Assembly: GCA_021783175.1 (NCBI GenBank)
Contig: JAJXUF010000157.1
Location: 1-6,726 of the forward strand
Source of the DNA: Pseudomonadota bacterium
GTDB lineage: Bacteria; Pseudomonadota; Gammaproteobacteria; Acidiferrobacterales; UBA6901
Direction of reading: 5' to 3'
DNA length: 6,726 nt
The notes beneath the pieces are model-generated. The model had not been told where the DNA came from and did not search any database. It saw nothing but the letters and a program-made list of their open reading frames with translations. A program made the translations under genes and the position numbers. Every line of letters begins with the position of its first letter. The first letter of the stretch is position 1. Shown in pieces: positions 1 through 5,239 of this stretch.

Positions 1-1
1 A

Positions 2-1321
2 AGCGAAGCTGCTGCGATGCGCGAACTGCACGCGACGCTGCATGTGACAGGACGAATCGAAGTCGACGAACGGCGCACTTATACCATCGCGCCGAAGTTC
101 GAGGGCTGGGTGGATCGCCTGTACGTGAACACCACCGGGCAGGCCGTCAGCAAAGGCCAGCCGCTGTTCGACGTATACAGCCCCGAACTGATCTCGGCGC
201 AGCGCGAACACGCATTGGCCCTGCAGGGCCTGGCTTCGATGCAAAACGCCGACGACGATGCCAGGAAGAGCATGCAGCAACTGGTCGCGGCCAGTGCTGC
301 GCGCCTGAAAAACTGGGATATTTCAGACGCGCCCATTACGCTATTACCCTCTCCTCAATCCTCTCCCGCAAGCGGGAGAGGAGACGAACGAGAAAGACAA
401 CCTTCAATCCCTGCCCGGCCGCATGTGACTTTCCGGGCGCCGGTCACCGGCATCGTGCTGGAGAAGAAAGCCGTGCAGGGCATGCGCTTCATGCCCGGCG
501 ATACGCTGTACCAGATCGCCGACCTCTCATCCGTCTGGGCCATTGCCGAAGTGCCTGAGCAGGACATCGGCCAGGTGCACCTGGGCAGCCGCACACAGGT
601 CACTGTCGATGCGTATCCCGATCGCGCATTCGACGGCAAGGTGACGTTCATCTATCCGACGCTGGACAGCGCGACGCGCACGGTGCAAGTCCGCATGGAG
701 ATCGCCAACCCACAGGGTCTGCTCAAACCCGCCATGTTCGCCAATGCGCGGATAGCAGCGGGCAAGAGCGGCAAAGTGCTGACTGTACCGGCCTCCGCCG
801 TGATCGACAGCGGCACCCGTCAGGTCGTGCTGGTACGCCTTGCCAAGGGTCGTTTTGAACCGCGTGTCGTTACGACGGGCGGCCGCAGCGACGACTATGT
901 CGAGATATTGAATGGCCTCGCGGAAGGCGACCAGGTGGTCACTTCCGCCAATTTCCTGATCGATGCGGAGAGCAACCTTAAAGCCGCGCTGGGCGGTATG
1001 AGCGAACAGACGGGCAGCGCCCTCACCCCCCTTCGACAAGCTCAGGACGGGCCAAGCCTCTCCCACGGGGAGAGGGGGCATGTTGTAGGTCATCAAGGGC
1101 AAGGGAGCCTCGACGCCATCAACCCGGATGGCACGGTAAGCATCACGCATGAGCCGATCAAATCGCTCGGCTGGCCCGGCATGACCATGGACTTCACGCT
1201 GGCGAACGCCTCTCTGGCTGAAGGGATCAAGCCGGGCAGCGCAATCACGTTCGAGCTCGTCGAACGCAAGCCGGGTGAATTCGTGATCACCAGCCTGCAC
1301 GCGCAACACGGAGGGCACTGA
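2..1321 (+). CDS. cusB: CusB-type efflux RND periplasmic adaptor with C-terminal CusF-like domain (5' partial)
   Basis: Periplasmic adaptor (membrane fusion protein) linking a CusA pump to an outer-membrane channel for Cu(I)/Ag(I) export. The frame is open to the left edge. The first ATG (17) has no Shine-Dalgarno and no signal peptide follows, so the N-terminus is outside the window. In order: a first barrel-sandwich half (FEGWVDRLYVNTTGQ, YSPEL), an alpha-hairpin (about 200-320), a second sandwich half (APVTGIVLEK, GDTLYQIADLSSVWA), a beta-barrel and a membrane-proximal part to about 1000. A CusF-like domain then follows (about 1090-1300), with His 1148, Trp 1172, Met 1181 and Met 1187 at offsets 0, +8, +11 and +13. 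This matches the spacing of the E. coli CusF ligands H36/W44/M47/M49 as I recall them. The C-terminus is His-rich (HAQHGGH). Two repeat-derived segments interrupt it in frame: one before the second sandwich half, one in the linker to the CusF-like domain. Family assignment is firm; Cu versus Ag preference cannot be read. Confidence 0.93.
   Translation, partial: SEAAAMRELHATLHVTGRIEVDERRTYTIAPKFEGWVDRLYVNTTGQAVSKGQPLFDVYSPELISAQREHALALQGLASMQNADDDARKSMQQLVAASAARLKNWDISDAPITLLPSPQSSPASGRGDERERQPSIPARPHVTFRAPVTGIVLEKKAVQGMRFMPGDTLYQIADLSSVWAIAEVPEQDIGQVHLGSRTQVTVDAYPDRAFDGKVTFIYPTLDSATRTVQVRMEIANPQGLLKPAMFANARIAAGKSGKVLTVPASAVIDSGTRQVVLVRLAKGRFEPRVVTTGGRSDDYVEILNGLAEGDQVVTSANFLIDAESNLKAALGGMSEQTGSALTPLRQAQDGPSLSHGERGHVVGHQGQGSLDAINPDGTVSITHEPIKSLGWPGMTMDFTLANASLAEGIKPGSAITFELVERKPGEFVITSLHAQHGGH
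347..391 (+). repeat. GC-rich palindromic repeat, copy 1, in frame inside cusB
   Basis: A palindrome with 11-base arms (359-369 TCCTCTCCCGC and 372-382) and a 2-base AA loop, preceded by a C/T-rich leader. The 45 bases match 4373-4417 at 37 positions in the same orientation. It is read as residues ..SSPASGRG.. within cusB, in a place where relatives, as I recall them, have only a short link between the alpha-hairpin and the second sandwich half (VTFRAPVTG). The inserted stretch is roughly 340-415; its exact ends and any target duplication cannot be fixed by eye. The sequence resembles a dispersed intergenic repeat family common in proteobacteria. Confidence 0.85.
1021..1078 (+). repeat. Composite repeat, copy 2, in the linker between CusB and its CusF-like domain
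   Basis: Two different repeat types lie side by side. Bases 1031-1052 (CTTCGACAAGCTCAGGACGG plus GC) match a dispersed repeat that I recognise from many environmental proteobacterial genomes, where it gives spurious peptides such as LRQAQDG or VLSLSKG. Bases 1057-1075 form a palindrome with 8-base arms (CCTCTCCC / GGGAGAGG) and a 3-base loop, of the same core family as the copies at 347-391, 2601-2641 and 4373-4417. Read in frame it gives ..LRQAQDGPSLSHGERG... It sits at a domain boundary, where extra length should be tolerated. Confidence 0.8.
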
Positions 1322-1322
1322 C

Positions 1323-4300
1323 ATGCTTTCCCAAATCATCGAATGGTCGGCACGCAACCGCTTCCTTGTGTTGCTAGCCACCCTGTTCATCACGCTCGCG
1401 GGCATCTATGCCGTGGTCAAAACCCCGCTGGACGCACTGCCCGACCTGTCCGACGTGCAGGTGATCGTCTATACCGAGTATCCCGGACAGGCACCGCAAG
1501 TGGTGGAAGACCAGGTGACCTATCCGCTCACCACGGCGATGCTGTCCGTACCGAAGTCGAAAGTCGTGCGCGGCTTTTCGTTCTTCGGCGCCTCGTTCGT
1601 GTATGTGATCTTCGAGGACGGCACCGACATCTACTGGGCGCGTTCGCGCGTTCTGGAATACCTGAACAGCATCGCCGGACGCATGCCGTCGGGTGTTACG
1701 CCACAGCTGGGGCCTGATGCGAGCAGCGTGGGCTGGGTGTACCAGTACGCCGTGCTCAGCGACAAACACAATCTGGCCGAATTGCGCACCATGCAGGACT
1801 GGTATTTGCGTTATCAGCTCACCAAGGCGCACGGCGTAGCAGAAGTCGCTTCCGTCGGCGGCTTCGTGCAGCAATACCAGGTGACGGTCGATCCCGTGAA
1901 ATTGCGCGCCTACGGCATTCCGTTGAGCAAGGTTTCGCAGGTGATACGCGATTCGAACCGCGATGTCGGCGGCCGCACGGTGGAAATGGCCGAAACCGAA
2001 TACATGGTGCGCGGCAAAGGTTACCTGCACGGCAAGAGCGACATCGAGAACCTGGTGGTGAATGCACCGCGCGGCACACCGGTGCTGCTGCGCGATATCG
2101 CGCGTGTCGAACTCGGCCCGGACGAGCGGCGCGGTATCGCGGAACTCAACGGCGAGGGCGAAGTAGTCTCCGGCATCGCCATGGCGCGCTATGGCGAGAA
2201 CGCGCTGGAGGTGATCCGCAACATCAAGGACAAGATCGCCGAGATCACCCCCGGCTTGCCGGAGGGCGTCAGCATCCGGGCGGTGTATGACCGCTCCGAA
2301 CTGATCCTGCGCGCCATCGCCACGCTCAAGCACACCCTGATCGAAGAAGGCCTGATCGTGGCGCTGGTGTGCATGGTGTTCCTGATGCATGCGCGCAGCG
2401 CACTGGTCGCCATCGTGATGCTGCCCATCGGCGTGCTGATGGCCTTCATCGCCATGCACGCGCTCGGACTGAACTCCAACATCATGAGCCTGGGCGGGAT
2501 CGCGATCGCGATCGGGGCCATGGTGGATGCGGCGATCGTGATGATCGAGAACGCGCACAAGCATCTGGAGAGACTCGATCACCCCAGCCCCGTGAGAACT
2601 CCCTCTCCCTCTGGGAGAGGGCATGGGGTGAGGGAAGGGGGTGGGCCTCTACTCCTTCCCCCATACAGGGGGAAGGTTGGGATGGGGGTAGAAGCGTCAA
2701 ACATCACCATTTCTACCCCCTCCCTAGCCCTCCCCCTGCATGGGGGAGGGAATGGCACGGCAAGTTTTGATGCCCGTGCCGCCGCCATCCTTGCCGCCTG
2801 CAAGGAAGTCGGCCCTTCCCTGTTCTTCTCACTGCTCATCATCACCGTCTCTTTCCTGCCCGTGTTCACGCTGGAATCTCAGGAAGGACGGCTATTCGCG
2901 CCGCTCGCCTACACCAAGACCTTCGCCATGGCAGGCGCCGCCCTGCTCTCCGTCACGCTGGTGCCGGTGCTGATGCTGCTGTTCATCCGCGGCCGCATCA
3001 GGCCGGAAGCGGAGAACCCGCTGAACCGCTGGCTGATCGCGGGTTACCGGCCGCTGATTTCCGCCGTGCTGCAACGCAAGAAAACCACGCTCGCCATTGC
3101 CGTGCTGATATTGCTGTTATCCGCCTGGCCCGCCATGCGCTTGGGCAGCGAATTCATGCCGACGCTGAACGAAGGCACCTTGTTCTACATGCCCGCTTCC
3201 CTGCCAGGCATGTCGGTGACCAAGGCGGCCGAACTGCTGCAGACGCAGAACAAGATCATCAAGAGCTTCCCCGAGGTCGCTTCGGTATTCGGCAAGGCTG
3301 GACGCGCGCAGACCGCCACCGACCCGGCGCCGATGGAAATGTTCGAGACCGTGATCAATCTCAAGCCGCAGGAAGAATGGCGATCCGGCATGACGACCGA
3401 CAAATTGATCGCCGAGATGGACAAGGCGCTGCAATTTCCCGGTGTGGCGAACTCGTGGACCATGCCGATCAAGGCACGCATCGACATGCTCTCCACCGGC
3501 ATCCGTACCCCCATCGGTATCAAGGTCTTCGGCAAGAACCTTGACGAGATGGAACGTCTCGCGCGGGAGATCGAGGCCGTGGTGCGGAAGGTGCCGGGCA
3601 CAACCAGCGCCTTCGCCGAACGCATCACCGGCGGCTACTATCTCAATATCGAACCGGACAGGCTGGCGCTTGCGCGCTACGGGCTGACGGTCGGAGAGGT
3701 ACAGGATGTGATCGCCACGGCACTCGGCGGCGAGAACGTCACCACCACAGTGGAAGGTCTGGAACGCTTTGGGGTTGCGGTGCGCTACCCGCGCGACCTG
3801 CGCAGCACGCCGGAACAGATCGCCCGCGAGGTGCTGGTGCCGACCGAGAATGGCGCAATGATCCCGCTCGGCCAGATTGCGCGCATCAGCATCAGCAAGG
3901 GAGCACCCTCGATCCGCACCGAGAACGCCCTGCTCTCCGCCTACATCTATGTGGATATCCGCGACCGCGACATCGGTTCCTACGTGGAAGAGGCACGCAA
4001 GGCGGTCGCCGCACAGGTGAAGTTCCCGCCCGGCTATTACGCGACCTGGAGCGGCCAGTTCGAGTACATGGAACGCGCCGCCGCGAAGATGAAGGTCGTG
4101 ATTCCCATCACGCTGCTGATCATCTTCCTGCTGCTTTACCTCAATTTCAAACGCGTCACGGAATCGCTCGTAGTGATGCTGTCCGTGCCCTTCGCGCTGG
4201 TCGGCGGCGTATGGCTGCTATGGCTGCTCGATTACAACCTGAGCGTCGCGGTTGCGGTCGGTTTCATCGCGCTGGCCGGCGTGGCGGCGGAGACCGGCGT

Positions 4301-4718
4301 GGTGATGCTGATCTATCTGGAGAAGGCCTGGCAGGACAAACTGGCGGAATGCGCCGCATACCCTCTCACCAGCCCTCACCCTAACCCTCTCCCGCCTGCG
4401 GGAGAGGGGACAAACGAATCGCGAGCGGATGAGCGTTCCGGTCGTTTGCCCACTCGCGATGATCTCCACGACGCCATCATGCACGGGGCTGTGGAACGTG
4501 TACGCCCGAAGATGATGACCGTGGTGGCCATCATGGCCGGACTGCTTCCCATCCTGTGGGGCACGGGCACCGGTTCGGAAGTGATGCGGCGCATCGCTGC
4601 ACCGATGGTCGGCGGCATGATTTCATCGGCCGCACTCACGCTGCTGGTGATACCGGCCATCTACGCGCTGATCAAGCGGCGCGAGGCTTCGGCACATTCA
4701 GCCGCGTCCAAGTCATGA
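1323..4718 (+). CDS. cusA: CusA-type copper/silver efflux RND pump, with two in-frame repeat insertions
   Basis: Inner-membrane RND proton antiporter of the heavy-metal (HME) group, the pump of CusCBA-type Cu(I)/Ag(I) export. The start has GGAGG at 1310-1314, eight bases before the ATG, and lies one base after the cusB stop, so coupling is likely. TM1 is about residues 14-31, TM2-TM4 about 343-409, TM5 about 497-515, TM6 about 534-555, and TM7-TM12 follow in the second half. TM4 keeps the acidic proton-path residues (D402, E409). The three metal-binding methionines of E. coli CusA (M573, M623, M672) correspond to M623 (FYMPASLPGMS), M673 (PMEMFET) and M722 (RIDMLSTGI). At 1131 residues it is about 84 longer than E. 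coli CusA (1047, recalled). About 53 extra residues lie in the TM4-TM5 loop and about 28 in the TM10-TM11 loop, both repeat-derived. No stops or frame breaks, so probably functional. Confidence 0.97.
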   Translation: MLSQIIEWSARNRFLVLLATLFITLAGIYAVVKTPLDALPDLSDVQVIVYTEYPGQAPQVVEDQVTYPLTTAMLSVPKSKVVRGFSFFGASFVYVIFEDGTDIYWARSRVLEYLNSIAGRMPSGVTPQLGPDASSVGWVYQYAVLSDKHNLAELRTMQDWYLRYQLTKAHGVAEVASVGGFVQQYQVTVDPVKLRAYGIPLSKVSQVIRDSNRDVGGRTVEMAETEYMVRGKGYLHGKSDIENLVVNAPRGTPVLLRDIARVELGPDERRGIAELNGEGEVVSGIAMARYGENALEVIRNIKDKIAEITPGLPEGVSIRAVYDRSELILRAIATLKHTLIEEGLIVALVCMVFLMHARSALVAIVMLPIGVLMAFIAMHALGLNSNIMSLGGIAIAIGAMVDAAIVMIENAHKHLERLDHPSPVRTPSPSGRGHGVREGGGPLLLPPYRGKVGMGVEASNITISTPSLALPLHGGGNGTASFDARAAAILAACKEVGPSLFFSLLIITVSFLPVFTLESQEGRLFAPLAYTKTFAMAGAALLSVTLVPVLMLLFIRGRIRPEAENPLNRWLIAGYRPLISAVLQRKKTTLAIAVLILLLSAWPAMRLGSEFMPTLNEGTLFYMPASLPGMSVTKAAELLQTQNKIIKSFPEVASVFGKAGRAQTATDPAPMEMFETVINLKPQEEWRSGMTTDKLIAEMDKALQFPGVANSWTMPIKARIDMLSTGIRTPIGIKVFGKNLDEMERLAREIEAVVRKVPGTTSAFAERITGGYYLNIEPDRLALARYGLTVGEVQDVIATALGGENVTTTVEGLERFGVAVRYPRDLRSTPEQIAREVLVPTENGAMIPLGQIARISISKGAPSIRTENALLSAYIYVDIRDRDIGSYVEEARKAVAAQVKFPPGYYATWSGQFEYMERAAAKMKVVIPITLLIIFLLLYLNFKRVTESLVVMLSVPFALVGGVWLLWLLDYNLSVAVAVGFIALAGVAAETGVVMLIYLEKAWQDKLAECAAYPLTSPHPNPLPPAGEGTNESRADERSGRLPTRDDLHDAIMHGAVERVRPKMMTVVAIMAGLLPILWGTGTGSEVMRRIAAPMVGGMISSAALTLLVIPAIYALIKRREASAHSAASKS
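2601..2641 (+). repeat. GC-rich palindromic repeat, copy 3, in the CusA TM4-TM5 loop
   Basis: A perfect palindrome with 9-base arms (CCCTCTCCC 2601-2609, GGGAGAGGG 2613-2621) and loop TCT, followed by a G-rich tail with GGGGTGAGGG. The core matches the palindromes at 347-391, 1057-1075 and 4373-4417, but with a different loop. It is read in frame as PSPSGRG and opens an insertion of about 175 bases (about 2583-2757) that also contains two copies of a second repeat family. Confidence 0.82.
2654..2693 (+). repeat. Second-family palindromic repeat, forward copy, in CusA
   Basis: A palindrome with 9-base arms (CCTTCCCCC 2654-2662, GGGGGAAGG 2668-2676) and loop ATACA, followed by a G-rich tail ending GGGGGTAGAA. 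The reverse complement of 2711-2750 is the same length and matches it at 33 of 40 positions. Translated in frame, it contributes the stretch around LLPPYRGKVGMGVEA to the cytoplasmic TM4-TM5 loop. Confidence 0.82.
2711..2750 (-). repeat. Second-family palindromic repeat, inverted copy, in CusA
   Basis: The inverted partner of the repeat at 2654-2693, with arms 2728-2736 (CCCTCCCCC) and 2742-2750 (GGGGGAGGG) and loop TGCAT. It begins TTCTACCCCC on the + strand, the complement of the partner's tail. The two copies face each other across 17 bases, so the pair could fold as one long hairpin or as two separate ones. In frame it gives STPSLALPLHGGG. Conserved CusA sequence resumes soon after, leading to CKEVGPSLFF at about residue 494. 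Confidence 0.82.
4373..4417 (+). repeat. GC-rich palindromic repeat, copy 4, in the CusA TM10-TM11 loop
   Basis: A palindrome with perfect 11-base arms (CCCTCTCCCGC 4385-4395, GCGGGAGAGGG 4398-4408) and a CT loop, preceded by a CCCTCACCCTAA leader. It matches 347-391 at 37 of 45 positions in the same orientation. It is read as SPHPNPLPPAGEG, a different reading frame of the element from the one used in copy 1. Conserved CusA sequence resumes at about RDDLHDAIMHGAVERVRP. The inserted part is probably longer than the repeat itself, up to about 85 bases. Confidence 0.86.
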
Positions 4719-4750
4719 CAGGATATTCAACATTGAGGAAACGTCGATTC

Positions 4751-4779
4751 GGCCCCCCGCCCTCCGGGAGAGGGAGAAA
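4751..4779 (+). repeat. Decayed copy of the GC-rich palindromic repeat, intergenic
   Basis: In the gap after cusA, 4760-4774 reads CCCTCCGGGAGAGGG. It looks like the core palindrome of the other copies with part of the left arm lost; the right arm GGGAGAGGG (4766-4774) is complete. It is too short to be sure by eye, and chance similarity in GC-rich DNA is possible. It would be the only intergenic copy of the family in this window. Confidence 0.5.
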
Positions 4780-4832
4780 AGCAGACCTGACCGGCATTTC
4801 CCAGAGCGTTACGGCGATTATGCTTCGGCACA

Positions 4833-4843
4833 GGAAGGAGGTG
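4833..4843 (+). promoter_or_regulatory. Orphan Shine-Dalgarno-like run
   Basis: GGAAGGAGGTG contains AAGGAGGTG, an excellent match to the anti-Shine-Dalgarno of 16S rRNA, but no usable ATG, GTG or TTG follows at 5-12 bases. It lies 64 bases before the small secreted protein gene, which has its own site (AGGAG at 4896-4900). It may be a remnant of a lost gene, a ribosome standby site, or chance. The rest of the 188-base gap 4719-4906 shows no convincing promoter, terminator or gene. Confidence 0.35.
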
Positions 4844-4906
4844 CACAAGGATCACACTAGATTCGACTCGCAACACGTTTATTGACCAATTATCCAGGAG
4901 AAAGAA

Positions 4907-5164
4907 ATGAAACTGAAAACAACCCTGCTTGCAATGACCCTGACCGTTTTTGCCGCTTCTACCGTCTATGCCGCTGATGACGCAATGAGCAAAAAGGCCG
5001 ATTCTTCAACAGCCGAGAAGGCCGAAGCGAAGAAGCCGGTGAAGAAACACAGCCACCCTGCGGAAAAGGGTGTACCTGCAGCGGAATCCAAGGCAGGCAA
5101 GAGCCATCGCGAAACCATGGATAAAGACATGCCTATGCATGACCATACGCAAGACAGGCACTAG
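4907..5164 (+). CDS. Small secreted His/Met/Lys-rich protein, probable periplasmic metal-binding, unknown family
   Basis: I do not recognise a named family. The start is well supported by AGGAG (4896-4900), six bases before the ATG. The 85-residue product has a typical Sec signal peptide: KLK, a hydrophobic core LLAMTLTVFAAS and an AxA-type site after VYA, giving cleavage near residue 22. The predicted mature part of 63 residues has 11 Lys, 6 His and 4 Met, clustered as KKHSH and DMPMHDH near the C-terminus. It contains no Leu, Ile, Phe, Trp, Tyr or Cys, so it should be disordered rather than a folded domain. Lying between the CusBA pump and a Cu/Ag ATPase, with a His/Met-rich tail, it plausibly binds or buffers Cu/Ag in the periplasm. 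This is inferred from composition and context only. It is not CusF-like: the W-x2-M-x-M motif is absent. Confidence 0.85.
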   Translation: MKLKTTLLAMTLTVFAASTVYAADDAMSKKADSSTAEKAEAKKPVKKHSHPAEKGVPAAESKAGKSHRETMDKDMPMHDHTQDRH

Positions 5165-5171
5165 GTATCAC

Positions 5172-5216
5172 TTCCCGCTGTGCTGCGAGATGCAGTCCCT
5201 TGCAGCACACCGGGAA
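5172..5216 (+). other. Strong RNA hairpin between the small protein gene and the ATPase gene
   Basis: The arms 5172-5186 (TTCCCGCTGTGCTGC) and 5202-5216 (GCAGCACACCGGGAA) pair over 15 bases with a single C/C mismatch (5178/5210), around a 15-base loop. It starts eight bases after the stop of the small protein gene and ends ten bases before the ATPase ribosome site. No T-run follows, so it is not a standard intrinsic terminator. It could protect the 3' end of the upstream message, attenuate read-through, or be a processing site. The G+C-rich stem and its position argue against chance, but the role is unknown. Confidence 0.7.
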
Positions 5217-5225
5217 ACTGAAATC

Positions 5226-5235
5226 AGGAGGTGAT
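5226..5235 (+). promoter_or_regulatory. Near-perfect ribosome binding site of the ATPase gene
   Basis: AGGAGGTGAT is complementary to ten consecutive bases at the 3' end of 16S rRNA. Its AGGAGG core ends eight bases before the ATG at 5240, which fixes that start. An in-frame GTG at 5231 lies inside the site itself and is therefore unlikely to be used. Strong independent initiation suggests the ATPase does not rely on coupling to the upstream gene. Confidence 0.8.
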
Positions 5236-5239
5236 TGAC

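Noticed and set aside
17..19. ATG at 17 as the true start of cusB
   Set aside because: No Shine-Dalgarno, no signal peptide afterwards, and the frame is open upstream to the edge. CusB adaptors have an N-terminal signal and metal-binding segment before this point.
527..1405. Antisense open frame (292 codons) opposite cusB and the start of cusA
   Set aside because: Shadow frame. It spans the cusB-cusA junction and reads through the repeat, giving the familiar artefact peptide VLSLSKG; no family resemblance.
2499..2514. Tandem GCGATCGC-like palindromes
   Set aside because: They encode the conserved TM4 motif GIAIAIGAM of HME-RND pumps; the pattern comes from codon choice for Ile-Ala repeats and is not an independent element.
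1374..2624. Long antisense open frame (416 codons) opposite cusA
   Set aside because: It lies entirely opposite well-conserved cusA sequence, its protein has the His/Asp/Arg-rich composition of a GC-rich shadow frame, and no ribosome site or domain is visible.
347..2750. CRISPR array
   Set aside because: The repeats are irregularly spaced, differ in sequence and lie within coding frames; there are no regular spacers and no cas genes.
4819..4824. Possible promoter -10 box TATGCT upstream of the small protein gene
   Set aside because: No acceptable -35 box at 16-18 bases upstream and no recognisable CueR- or CusR-type operator around it.
4820..4885. Short 21-codon His-containing frame starting at ATG 4820
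   Set aside because: No ribosome site before the ATG, very short, and the Shine-Dalgarno-like run falls inside it rather than before it.
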